Of a stretch of 26,072 nucleotides of DNA, positions 1-7,720 are shown one piece after another (within the stretch, counting starts at the first letter, position 1; the number at the start of each line of letters is the position of its first letter). The notes beneath the pieces were generated by a model that saw only the letters and a program-made list of their open reading frames with translations, had not been told where the DNA came from and searched no databases. A program made the translations under genes and the position numbers. Source of the DNA: Dehalococcoidia bacterium (GTDB taxonomy: Bacteria; Chloroflexota; Dehalococcoidia; UBA6926); the NCBI GenBank assembly GCA_030754805.1, contig JASLZO010000001.1, forward strand, positions 1 to 26,072, written 5' to 3'.

Positions 1-300
1 AATCCGACGCTGAAGAAGTATCTCGACCGCTGGTGGCGGGGCCGGCAGTCGTCGCCGGAAGATCGCTACAAGATCTGCAAGCTCGCCTGGGAGCTGTCCG
101 GCGACGCCTACGGCGCGCGTCAGCAGATGTACGAACGTCTGCACTCCGGTGATCCCGCCGGCATGGTGGCCGGCTCCTATCGGAACTTCGATCTGCAGCC
201 GGGTCTCGAGATGGTGTCGAACTACCTCGGTCTCGAGACGCCGCTGGCGGTCGCGCCTCCGTTGCCCTCTCCCCCCGGAGTGAGTGACGAGACTCGGTAA
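1..300 (+). CDS. HpaB-family FAD-dependent monooxygenase, C-terminal fragment (5' end outside window)
   Basis: Frame 1 is open from the first base to a TAA at 298-300 and gives the last 99 residues of a protein whose start lies upstream. The segment with KICKLAWELSGDAYGARQQMYERL followed by GDPAGM is what I recognise as the C-terminal helical region of the 4-hydroxyphenylacetate 3-hydroxylase family (HpaB C-terminal domain). That family includes HpaB, PvcC and the chlorophenol monooxygenases TftD/HadA, which use reduced flavin from a separate reductase to hydroxylate, and sometimes dehalogenate, phenols ortho or para to the hydroxyl. The extradiol dioxygenase gene begins 30 bases downstream, as expected if this enzyme makes the catechol that the dioxygenase cleaves. 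The substrate cannot be read from the fragment, and the flavin-binding part is not visible. Confidence 0.75.
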   Translation, partial: NPTLKKYLDRWWRGRQSSPEDRYKICKLAWELSGDAYGARQQMYERLHSGDPAGMVAGSYRNFDLQPGLEMVSNYLGLETPLAVAPPLPSPPGVSDETR

Positions 301-330
301 CCCTCGAACGAGTGAGAGTGGAGGAACCAG

Positions 331-1341
331 ATGGCGGAAATCATCTACGGCATGGGCGTCTCCCACAGCCCGCATCTGTCCACGCCGCCCGAGCAGTGGG
401 ATCGCCGGGCCGTTGCTGACAAGCGGAACCCGGCCCACCCGTTCCGGGGCGGTACCTACACGTTCGACGAACTGGTCGAGCTTCGGAAGGGCGAGAACCT
501 CGCGGCCCGGTGCAACCTCGACGTCTACCGAGAGCTCGACGCCAAGAATCAGGCGCGCCTGAAGCAGCTCGCGGACAGGTTCGCCGAGGCCGCGCCGGAC
601 ATCCTGGTCATCATGGGGAACGACCAGCGCGAGGTCTTCCAGCCGAGCCACACCCCAGGATTCCTCGTGTACTACGGCGACACCGTCGTGAACAAGGCGG
701 TCACGGCCGAGGCTATGCAGGGGATGTCGCCGGGAATCGCCGAGTCGATCTGGGGAACCAATCCAGAGACGGACATCACCTATCCGTGCGAGCCGGCGCT
801 CGCCAACCACATCATCTCCACCCTGATCCGCGAGGAATTCGACGTCTCGGCATCGAACGAACTGCCACGCGGGGACGACAACCCACGGAGCATCCCGCAT
901 GCCTTCGGATTCTTGTACCGACGGATCTTGAACGACAGGCCGATCATTACCGTGCCGATCTTTACGAACACGTTCTTTCCGCCGAATCAGCCAACGGCCA
1001 AGCGCGTGCTGGAGTTTGGGAAGGCCGTCGGTCGGGCGATCAAGTCCTGGGACAGCGACCTCAAGGTTGCCGTGTCGGCCACGGGTGGATTCAGCCACTT
1101 CGTGATCGACGAGGAGTTGGATCGCCGGGTCCTCGACGCGCTCGCGAATCGGGACGACGCAGCCATCATCGGCGAGCCGGAGAGCAGCTTCCAGTCCGGA
1201 TCGTCGGAGATCAAGAACTACATCGCGACGGCGGGCGTGCTCGACGGCACCGGCTTGAAGATGGAGCTTCTGGACTACATTCCGTGCTACCGGTCCGAGG
1301 CCGGAACCGGGAACGCCATGGTCTTTATGACGTGGTCGTAG
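331..1341 (+). CDS. LigB-type class III extradiol ring-cleavage dioxygenase
   Basis: This 336-residue protein looks like the catalytic subunit of class III (LigB superfamily) extradiol dioxygenases, non-haem iron enzymes that open catechol-type rings with O2. Seen in the sequence: an N-terminal GVSHSPHLSTP segment with His12 and His15, the GND-Q-REVFQ segment near residues 96-104, His190 in SIPHAFGF (candidate catalytic base) and the GGFSHFVIDEE block near 252-262, where the C-terminal acidic iron ligand is expected. A Gln (Q99) sits where many relatives have a metal-binding His. The ATG at 331 has a strong GGAGGA Shine-Dalgarno five bases upstream. It follows the HpaB-type gene by 30 bases and precedes a transporter module by 9, so one transcript is likely. 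Protocatechuate, gallate and homoprotocatechuate-like substrates are all possible; the exact one is not inferable. Confidence 0.83.
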   Translation: MAEIIYGMGVSHSPHLSTPPEQWDRRAVADKRNPAHPFRGGTYTFDELVELRKGENLAARCNLDVYRELDAKNQARLKQLADRFAEAAPDILVIMGNDQREVFQPSHTPGFLVYYGDTVVNKAVTAEAMQGMSPGIAESIWGTNPETDITYPCEPALANHIISTLIREEFDVSASNELPRGDDNPRSIPHAFGFLYRRILNDRPIITVPIFTNTFFPPNQPTAKRVLEFGKAVGRAIKSWDSDLKVAVSATGGFSHFVIDEELDRRVLDALANRDDAAIIGEPESSFQSGSSEIKNYIATAGVLDGTGLKMELLDYIPCYRSEAGTGNAMVFMTWS

Positions 1342-1350
1342 CAGTCTGTC

Positions 1351-1605
1351 GTGAATTCGCGTCGTGCGCCTGGGACGGGAGTGGCGAGCCGGCGCAGGTA
1401 CGGACTCTACGGGGTGCTCGTCGTCCTGTTCCTGGCGCATAACGATCTCTGGTACTGGCGTGACGCCCGCCTCGTGCTCGGACTCCCGGTTGGCCTCCTC
1501 TATCATGTCGTCTACTGCCTCGTTGTGGCGGTCGTGCTGGCGGCCGCCGTCTACCTCGGCGCGCCCGAGCCGGCGACACCCCACCGAGACCACGACGACG
1601 CTTGA
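1351..1605 (+). CDS. Small membrane protein, DUF3311-like, partner of SSF symporter
   Basis: An 84-residue protein starting at a GTG nine bases after the dioxygenase stop. It has a basic N-terminus and two predicted membrane spans (about residues 17-30 and 45-69) around an LVLGLPVGLLYHVVYC segment, which resembles the DUF3311 family's conserved loop ending in G-[IL]-P. DUF3311 proteins are regularly encoded directly upstream of sodium:solute symporters. Here the TGA stop overlaps the symporter ATG in TGATG (1603-1607), so translation is probably coupled. Its role is unknown; an accessory subunit or stabiliser of the transporter is the usual guess. The match is weaker than that of the second copy near 24.5 kb. 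Confidence 0.65.
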   Translation: MNSRRAPGTGVASRRRYGLYGVLVVLFLAHNDLWYWRDARLVLGLPVGLLYHVVYCLVVAVVLAAAVYLGAPEPATPHRDHDDA

Positions 1606-3083
1606 TGGTCACCACGATCGTACTCGCCTACTTGCTGGTGGTCCTGGCCATCGGGACCCTCAGTCACCGGCTGTTCCGAGGCACTAGCGAAGATTACTTC
1701 GTCGCCAGCCGCACGATAGGGCCTATCGTTCTCCTGATGACGCTGTTCGGCACGAACATGACCGCCTTCGCGGTCCTGGGGGCGTCGGGCGAGGCCTACC
1801 ACGTCGGGATCGGCGTCTTCAGCCTTGTCGGCTCGGCCGCGGCCTTGATCAATCCCGTGATCTTCCTGTTCGTCGGGACACGGCTGTGGCGGCTGGGCCG
1901 GCGCCACGGGTACCTGACCCAGGTGGGGCTGTTCCGCGACCGATGGGAGTCGCGTAGCCTCGGGCTGCTGCTGTTCGTCGCGCTCGTCGGTCTGATCATC
2001 CCCTACCTGCTGATCGGTGTCATGGGCGCCGGACTGAGCCTCGAGGCGATCACCGACGGGGCGATTCCGCGATGGGCCGGTAGCTTGGTCGTTTGCGCGG
2101 TCGTGCTAGCTTACGTCTGGTCCGGCGGCTTGCGAGGCACGGCCTGGGTCAATACGTTTCAGACGTCGGTCTTCATGAGCCTGGGGATCGTCACGTTCGC
2201 CGTCATCGTGGACAAGCTCGGCGGGTTGACGACCGCGATGGCCTTGGTAGCGGCCACGACCCCTGACCTGCTGATTCGAGGCGACGCCATCACGCCCTGG
2301 CAGTTCCTGACCTACACTTGTATCCCGCTGTCCGTTGGAATGATGCCGCACATGTTCATGCACTGGCTGTCGGCGCGTAGCGCCGAGACGTTCCGCTTGT
2401 CCGTCGTCGCGTTCCCAATTTGCCTTGCGGTCGTCTGGCTACCCAGCGTTCTGCTGGGTGTTCTCGGGCGGATCGATTTTCCCGATCTCGAGGGTACCGC
2501 GGCGAATTCTGTTCTCATCGAGATGGTCGGACACTACGCCCCCGGAGTGCTGGGTGGGTTGCTGGCCGCCGGTGTGTGCGCGGCCATCATGTCGTCACTC
2601 GATTCGCAGTCGTTGTCGCTTGGGACGATGTTCACCGAGGACATCGTTCGGCACTACGCCGCGGGACATCGGTGGAGCGAGCGGCACCAGATTCGCCTCG
2701 GGCGCGCCTTTGTCGGCGTCGTCTTGGCGGTGACGTTCGTCTTGGCGCAGATCCTCGATCAGAGCATCTTCGCGCTCGCGATCTGGTCGTTCTCCGGTCT
2801 CGCGGCGCTGTTTCCACTCGTCGCGGCCGCGCTGTTCTGGAGGCGCAGTACGAGGCAGGGAGCGATCGCCTGCGTCGTCTGCGCCGTGTCCAGCTGGGTA
2901 TACTTCCTCCTGCGGTCGGGGGGCGACCCGGGCTACACCCTCGGGGAGGCAGGCGTGATGCCGGTGGTGGTCATGGTGGCCATCTCGACGGCGGCGCTGA
3001 TTGGGGTCTCACTGATCACGCCTCCCCCCGGGCCACGCGCGATCGAGAAGTTCTTCGGAAGCGTCGGATGTCGTTCCGTGTGA
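1605..3083 (+). CDS. Sodium:solute symporter family (SSF) transporter
   Basis: A 492-residue, highly hydrophobic inner-membrane protein with the layout of SSF secondary transporters, about 13 membrane helices in the LeuT fold. Recognisable family blocks are the EDYFVASRTIG segment after helix 1, the GYLTQVGLFRDRWESR segment around residue 105, the GLRGTAWVNTFQT block near 175-190 and the SSLDSQSLSLGTMFTEDI block near 325-345. I chose the ATG at 1605 over a TTG three bases earlier because it overlaps the stop of the small DUF3311-like gene. SSF members import organic acids, sugars, nucleobases or amino acids with sodium or protons. Position between a ring-cleaving dioxygenase and the RdhA genes suggests uptake of the substrate or an acidic intermediate of this pathway. 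Confidence 0.88.
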   Translation: MVTTIVLAYLLVVLAIGTLSHRLFRGTSEDYFVASRTIGPIVLLMTLFGTNMTAFAVLGASGEAYHVGIGVFSLVGSAAALINPVIFLFVGTRLWRLGRRHGYLTQVGLFRDRWESRSLGLLLFVALVGLIIPYLLIGVMGAGLSLEAITDGAIPRWAGSLVVCAVVLAYVWSGGLRGTAWVNTFQTSVFMSLGIVTFAVIVDKLGGLTTAMALVAATTPDLLIRGDAITPWQFLTYTCIPLSVGMMPHMFMHWLSARSAETFRLSVVAFPICLAVVWLPSVLLGVLGRIDFPDLEGTAANSVLIEMVGHYAPGVLGGLLAAGVCAAIMSSLDSQSLSLGTMFTEDIVRHYAAGHRWSERHQIRLGRAFVGVVLAVTFVLAQILDQSIFALAIWSFSGLAALFPLVAAALFWRRSTRQGAIACVVCAVSSWVYFLLRSGGDPGYTLGEAGVMPVVVMVAISTAALIGVSLITPPPGPRAIEKFFGSVGCRSV

Positions 3084-3096
3084 GGCGCATCGAGCC

Positions 3097-4401
3097 ATGA
3101 GCATGGTCACGAGTTTTCTGCGGTCCTTCAACACGCACCGGGTCGATCCCTATCCGGTCCATGTCTTGAAGAGAGTGGACCGTCCGACGATCGAGATACG
3201 GGACGCGGAGGTGCCAAGAGTCGACGGTCGGGATAGTGGGTTCAATAAGGCCGCCCGGGGCGAGTACGGGCCGCATCTTCAGCAGCAGAGGGCGCGGCTC
3301 GTCACGAAGCACCCGCTCGGTAGCGCATTGAGAGGAATGCAGGTTCACCTTCGCGACATCGGTGAGACGGACAACCCGGTGGCAGCGAATCAGGCTCCCC
3401 TCGGGGATGATCCGGCGCTGATCACCAAGCACATCAAGGAGACGGCCTATTTCCTGAGGGCCGACATGGTGGGCGTCTGCAAGCTGCCCCCCTACGCGGT
3501 CTTCAGCCGCCATCTCTCGACCGGCGAACCTGTGGAATGCGACCACACCTACGCGATCGCCATCCTGATCGATCAGGATTGGAAGACTTCGGAAGCCAGT
3601 TTCGGCAACGACTGGATCAGCGGTTCGCAGAGCCATCTGGCCTACACCAACTCCAGCTTTGTCGCCCGCATCCTGGCCGACTACATTCGTCAGCTCGGAT
3701 ACCCCGCCAAAGCGCATCACACCTACAGCTACGACGTCGTGGTGCCGCCTATCTTGCTCTGGGCCGGTCTGGGTGAGCTGAGCCGGATCGGGAGTGTCGT
3801 GGTCAACCCGTTCATCGGTCCGCGATTCAAAGCGGCCATCGTGACCACCGACCTCCCGCTGGTACCGGACAAGCCGATTGATTTCGGGCTCCAGGACTTC
3901 TGCTCACGGTGCAAGAAGTGCGCCCGCGAGTGCCCTACCGGGGCGATCAGCGACGGCGACAAGGTCTGGCGCAACGGTTACGAGCAATGGCCGCTCGACG
4001 TGAAAAAGTGTGTCATCGGGCGGACCGCGAGCAATGCGGGTGCGGGCTGCGGCACGTGCATGACGGTGTGCCCATGGAACAAGCCGTACACGCCGTTTCA
4101 TCGATTCGTGCAATGGACGATGAGAAACATCCCTCTCGCCAGAAGGTTCGCGATCTGGGGCGACGATCTCATGGGATACGGGAAGCCAAGAATCGAGAAC
4201 AAGTGGTGGCTCGACCTGGAATCCAGTGACGGTGCCCTCAAGGTACCCGAGCAGGCGGGGAACAGAAGGACCCTCCGCGCCGAATACTCCATGCGCCCGG
4301 AGATGTTGGACGGAGTATTGCCGCCTTTCCTGACCAGAGGGCAACGCGAGTCGGGATCGAACAGAGACGACGCGCACCACAGTCGACCGGACGCGGAGTG
4401 A
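3097..4401 (+). CDS. RdhA-family (reductive dehalogenase-like) corrinoid iron-sulfur protein, copy 1, no Tat signal
   Basis: A 434-residue protein of the reductive dehalogenase catalytic-subunit family. These enzymes use cobalamin and two [4Fe-4S] clusters for reductive removal of halide; some family members are uncharacterised. Seen: an N-terminal VLKRVDRPT block (23-31), the TAYFLRADMVGVCKLPPYAVF block (116-136), WAGLGELSR (222-230), TDLPLVPDKPIDFG (251-264), then cluster 1 as C269-x2-C272-x2-C275-x3-C279-P and cluster 2 as C305-x12-C318-x2-C321-x3-C325-P-W. There is no twin-arginine leader and no rdhB membrane-anchor gene nearby, so a soluble cytosolic enzyme is likely, like catabolic BhbA/NpRdhA, but without their fused reductase domain. 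The last 45 residues are polar and extend beyond copy 2. QueG (epoxyqueuosine reductase) is a related alternative, but the N-terminal blocks fit RdhA better. True dehalogenase activity is not proven. Confidence 0.83.
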   Translation: MSMVTSFLRSFNTHRVDPYPVHVLKRVDRPTIEIRDAEVPRVDGRDSGFNKAARGEYGPHLQQQRARLVTKHPLGSALRGMQVHLRDIGETDNPVAANQAPLGDDPALITKHIKETAYFLRADMVGVCKLPPYAVFSRHLSTGEPVECDHTYAIAILIDQDWKTSEASFGNDWISGSQSHLAYTNSSFVARILADYIRQLGYPAKAHHTYSYDVVVPPILLWAGLGELSRIGSVVVNPFIGPRFKAAIVTTDLPLVPDKPIDFGLQDFCSRCKKCARECPTGAISDGDKVWRNGYEQWPLDVKKCVIGRTASNAGAGCGTCMTVCPWNKPYTPFHRFVQWTMRNIPLARRFAIWGDDLMGYGKPRIENKWWLDLESSDGALKVPEQAGNRRTLRAEYSMRPEMLDGVLPPFLTRGQRESGSNRDDAHHSRPDAE

Positions 4402-4408
4402 CCTCGCT

Positions 4409-5608
4409 GTGACGATCCTGACGACCTACAAGCGCGCCTATGACGGGACGAAGCTCGATCCGTATCCCGTCGAGTCCCTCAAGAGGGTCGATCGTCCCAC
4501 GACGTTCATCGATGAGGAGCGAATTCAGCGCGTGGATCAGAGGGCCGGCGGTTTTGCGAGGGCCCGGAGCGGAGGTCTCGGGCCCAGCTATCAGAATCTC
4601 TTGGGGCTCTTCAAGTATCCTCTGTCTCGGGCGCAACAACGGATGGCGGCGACTCTCGCCGACAAGGTCGACGGGCCGGTTGCCGAGCACAGGGCTCCGG
4701 GGACGGATGATCCCGAAGCGATGGCGCGCCACATCAAGGCGACGGCCTATTTCCTCAGAGCCGACGTCGTAGGGATATGCCGACTGCCCCCCTATGCCGT
4801 CTACAGCCACAGCCAGGCGACGGGGGAGCCGATCGAATGCGCGCACAAGTATGCCATCGCCGTTCTGGTCGACCAGGACTGGAAGACCGCTGATGCGAGC
4901 TTCGGCAACGACTGGATCAGCACGTCGATGGGCTTTCTTTCGTATTCCACGACCGCGTTCATCTCATGCATCCTGGCCGATTACATCCGGAAGCTCGGCT
5001 ACCCGGCGCGCGCGCATCACATTCGAAACTATCAGGTGATGCTCCCTCCCATCTTGCTCTGGGCTGGACTCGGCGAAATGTGCCGCACGGGCGACATCGT
5101 GCTCAACCCGTTCCTCGGCACGAGATTCAAGGCGGCCGTGGTCACGACGGATCTCCCGCTCGCGATCGACAGGCCGATCGATTTCGGGCTCCAGGACTTC
5201 TGTTCCAAGTGCGCGAAGTGCGCGACGCACTGTCCAGCAGGAGCGATTCCGTTCGGAGAAGATTCGACGGTCGTGCACAACGGCTACGTCAAGTGGAACA
5301 ACGACGTGGACAGGTGTCTGAAGTATAGGATCGGGAATCAGTGGGGGTCCGGCTGTGGGGTGTGCATACACGTCTGTCCATGGAACAAGCCCTTCACACC
5401 GTTTCATCGCTTTGTGAGGTGGACCATGACCAACATTCCCCTAGCCAGGCGGCTCGCCATCTGGGGAGACGACCTCATGGGGTACGGGACCCCGAATCAG
5501 AAAAACAAGTGGTGGCACGATCTCGAAGCCGTGGATGGCGTCCTGCAAACTCCTGACCGATCCGGCAAGCGGTTTGTGAACAGCCCGACAGACAGGGCTT
5601 CAGACTAG
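4409..5608 (+). CDS. RdhA-family (reductive dehalogenase-like) corrinoid iron-sulfur protein, copy 2, no Tat signal
   Basis: A 399-residue paralogue of the preceding gene, starting at GTG 4409, seven bases after its stop, with GGAG about ten bases upstream of the start. It keeps the same block order: SLKRVDRPT (23-31), TAYFLRADVVGICRLPPYAVY (112-132), WAGLGEMCR (218-226), TDLPLAIDRPIDFG (247-260), cluster 1 C265-x2-C268-x2-C271-x3-C275-P and cluster 2 C303-x12-C316-x2-C319-x3-C323-P-W. Both copies also share the WTM-NIPLARR-AIWGDDLMGYG stretch after cluster 2. Similarity is high across the whole length, so the pair arose by tandem duplication; it may form a heterodimer or act on successive intermediates. 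Like copy 1 it lacks a Tat signal and a membrane anchor partner, so it should be cytosolic and need corrinoid supplied from elsewhere. Confidence 0.83.
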   Translation: MTILTTYKRAYDGTKLDPYPVESLKRVDRPTTFIDEERIQRVDQRAGGFARARSGGLGPSYQNLLGLFKYPLSRAQQRMAATLADKVDGPVAEHRAPGTDDPEAMARHIKATAYFLRADVVGICRLPPYAVYSHSQATGEPIECAHKYAIAVLVDQDWKTADASFGNDWISTSMGFLSYSTTAFISCILADYIRKLGYPARAHHIRNYQVMLPPILLWAGLGEMCRTGDIVLNPFLGTRFKAAVVTTDLPLAIDRPIDFGLQDFCSKCAKCATHCPAGAIPFGEDSTVVHNGYVKWNNDVDRCLKYRIGNQWGSGCGVCIHVCPWNKPFTPFHRFVRWTMTNIPLARRLAIWGDDLMGYGTPNQKNKWWHDLEAVDGVLQTPDRSGKRFVNSPTDRASD

Positions 5609-5640
5609 ACAGTCCGGCGAAGTGAAAGGAAGGAATCCGA

Positions 5641-7356
5641 ATGAACACCGACACCCTGGAGACCGATGTCTTGGTGATTGGCGCGGGCCTTGCGGGCCTC
5701 CGGGCGGCTATACAGATCCGGCGCTACGGCCTGGACGTGATCATCGCGGAGAAGAGTACCGGCCGGACGAACCTGTCGAGCGTCGCCGGCGGAACACAAG
5801 GCATCGTCATGAATTACTGGTCACTGTCCATGCCTCGAGGCCTCAAGGCGCTCTACGAGCGGGGCGTGAAGGGTGGCGCCTGGGAAATCATGTACGGCAA
5901 GGACCAGCGGATGGAGGAGATCACGGCCGTCGAGCAGATCCCGTACCAGGATGAGCTTGCCGAGTTTGGTGTTCTCAATCCCAGGGACCAAAAGACCTAC
6001 GGCCCGCCGGGGCGGGTGAGCTGGGCCACCACCGGTCCGATGTACAAGTACGCTCAGGACCAGGGCGCCAAGCTGATGAAGTACTTCAACATCACCGACA
6101 TCCTCACCGTGGACGGTCAGTGCGTCGGCGCGGTCGGTTTCGACGTCGTGTCTGGAGACTTCACCGTGGTCAAGGCCAAGGCTGTCGTCATGGCCACGGG
6201 CGGCGCGGGCGAGTGCTGGAAGCGAAACAACACGCCGACACGATCGACTGGAGATGGTCACGCCATCGCCTATCGCAACGGCGTGGAAATGAACATGATG
6301 GAGTACGAGAGCTTCGACGCCTGGATCATCTCCGAGAAGGATCAGCCTCAGTTCTGGATTCCTCCGTCGTATGCACGAACCATGGTCAATCTGACCAACG
6401 CGAACGGAGAGGACTTCCTGCCGAATTACATGGTGCTTGGCGACGGTGCCACCCTGAAACCTGGCGACCCTTTCCACATCAAGTACGGAACGCCGGTCAT
6501 TGACAACGTGGCGACGATCGCGCGCGCGATGGCCAACGAGGTTCTCGAGGGACGGGGTGATGATGGCGGGGTGCTCGCCGACTTCTCCCACGTCCCCGAG
6601 GACGCGTGGACCGCCGAGCCCAAGGGGATCGCCGGCCTCCATGCGATGCGAAACTTCGAGTGGGAGAAGAAGCCGATCCGGATGTATCCAGGAGCACTTG
6701 GATCGTGGGGGGGGATCAAGATCTCCGAAGAGTGCGAGACCAACATTCCCGGATTGTTCGCCGGCGGGGAAGTGTCCTACGGTGAGGATCTCAAGTACAC
6801 CCTGGTTTTCGGTGTCAGGGCCGGGAGGGCCGGCGCCGAGTACGCCAGAAGTGTGTCCCGTGTCGAACTGAGCCAGAGTCAGGTGAAAGACAAGAAGGAC
6901 TACCTCGACAGGTTTTCGTCTAGGTCGAAGACGGCTGACGGGAATCCGAGAGCGATCCGTGAGGCGATCCAGAAGCTGAGTATGGACAAGTTTGGCGTAC
7001 TGAAGACCGAGAAGGGGCTTCTCGAGGGCCTGGAGCAGTTGGACGACATTCGGAGGACTGCGCAGGAGAGGATGTATGCCGAGGACCCGCGGGAGCTGAG
7101 ACTGGCATTTGAATCTGACTGCATGATCGATTGTCAGGAGATGCATGCGAAGGCGGCCCTGATGCGGACCGAGACGCGGGGCGTTCACAACCGGCTGGAC
7201 CACCCCTACATGGACAACGATCGCTGGATACAGGACATCAGACTGGAAAAGAAGAACGGTCAGATGGAGTTGCGGACTGTTCCGACCCGCTCGGGCTATG
7301 TGAAGGTCCCCGAGGGCAGATTCCCGATCAGAGGCCTGAAGCAAGAGACTGCGTGA
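5641..7356 (+). CDS. FAD-dependent reductase/dehydrogenase subunit (AprA/SdhA-like flavoprotein)
   Basis: A 571-residue flavoprotein of the FAD-binding-2 family (fumarate reductase, succinate dehydrogenase, adenylylsulfate reductase AprA). Seen: the dinucleotide-binding GAGLAG motif at 14-19 with Glu37 ending strand 2, a TGGAGECWKRNNTP segment followed by TGDGHAIAYRNG around 187-214, the GLFAGGEVSYGEDLKYTLVFGVRAGRAGAEYA flavin-closing block, and the C-terminal helical segment with RTETRGVHNRLDHPYMD. The His-Pro-Thr motif that binds dicarboxylate in succinate dehydrogenase and fumarate reductase is absent (YESFDAWI at the corresponding place), so the substrate is probably not fumarate. The ATG has an AGGA Shine-Dalgarno six bases upstream. 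The next gene encodes the matching 2x[4Fe-4S] subunit. It may reduce or oxidise a pathway intermediate, or pass electrons to the RdhA proteins; both ideas are inference. Confidence 0.8.
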   Translation: MNTDTLETDVLVIGAGLAGLRAAIQIRRYGLDVIIAEKSTGRTNLSSVAGGTQGIVMNYWSLSMPRGLKALYERGVKGGAWEIMYGKDQRMEEITAVEQIPYQDELAEFGVLNPRDQKTYGPPGRVSWATTGPMYKYAQDQGAKLMKYFNITDILTVDGQCVGAVGFDVVSGDFTVVKAKAVVMATGGAGECWKRNNTPTRSTGDGHAIAYRNGVEMNMMEYESFDAWIISEKDQPQFWIPPSYARTMVNLTNANGEDFLPNYMVLGDGATLKPGDPFHIKYGTPVIDNVATIARAMANEVLEGRGDDGGVLADFSHVPEDAWTAEPKGIAGLHAMRNFEWEKKPIRMYPGALGSWGGIKISEECETNIPGLFAGGEVSYGEDLKYTLVFGVRAGRAGAEYARSVSRVELSQSQVKDKKDYLDRFSSRSKTADGNPRAIREAIQKLSMDKFGVLKTEKGLLEGLEQLDDIRRTAQERMYAEDPRELRLAFESDCMIDCQEMHAKAALMRTETRGVHNRLDHPYMDNDRWIQDIRLEKKNGQMELRTVPTRSGYVKVPEGRFPIRGLKQETA

Positions 7357-7378
7357 CCTTCCCAGGAGAACTTGAGAG

Positions 7379-7720
7379 ATGCTGGAAGAAAAAGTCGATG
7401 CCGTCGTCAATCACAAGAAATGCCTTGGAAGAAACTGTCTCCACTGCGTGGACAGCTGCCCGGTGGAGGCGATCGACTGGGATCCGATCGAAGAGCAGGT
7501 GTCGTCGGCCAACATCCAGGAATGCATCGTCTGTCTCGCATGCGAGGAGGCCTGTGCCGAAGACGCCAATGGGTGTCTCACGATGGTGGGCGTCATCCGA
7601 AAGGAATTCACCGCGTCGCCCATACAGGACATGTGGGCGGGAACGGGGGACGTGATCCCGCCCAAGGCCGATCTGCCCGGGGGACGATCAGATACCCGCA
7701 CGTCGAAGTTGGGTTTCTAG
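7379..7720 (+). CDS. Ferredoxin-type 2x[4Fe-4S] subunit, partner of the FAD protein (AprB-like)
   Basis: A 113-residue iron-sulfur protein with two [4Fe-4S] binding motifs: C15-x4-C20-x2-C23-x3-C27-P and C49-x2-C52-x2-C55-x3-C59, plus a further Cys66. The first motif has a longer x4 spacing and the second lacks the terminal Pro, features reminiscent of adenylylsulfate reductase beta subunits rather than simple bacterial ferredoxins. The polar C-terminal tail (from about residue 80) has no cysteine. The ATG is preceded by AGGAG (7364-7368) and lies 22 bases after the flavoprotein gene, supporting a two-subunit complex in which this subunit carries electrons to or from FAD. Its stop codon touches the TTG start of the following permease, so it is probably co-translated with the transporter genes. 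Confidence 0.82.
   Translation: MLEEKVDAVVNHKKCLGRNCLHCVDSCPVEAIDWDPIEEQVSSANIQECIVCLACEEACAEDANGCLTMVGVIRKEFTASPIQDMWAGTGDVIPPKADLPGGRSDTRTSKLGF

Noticed and set aside
3097..5608. Calling the two iron-sulfur proteins QueG (epoxyqueuosine reductase)
   Set aside because: QueG is related, but the N-terminal KRVDRPT block, the TDLPL-DKPIDFG segment and the C-x12-C-x2-C-x3-CPW arrangement fit RdhA better, and tandem copies in a catabolic run do not suit tRNA modification.
5641..7356. Calling the flavoprotein a succinate dehydrogenase or fumarate reductase
   Set aside because: The His-Pro-Thr substrate motif is missing and no membrane anchor subunit follows.
5821..7410. Long open frame of about 529 codons on the minus strand
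   Set aside because: It is the exact antisense of the flavoprotein gene, has no recognisable domain and arises from high GC at third codon positions.
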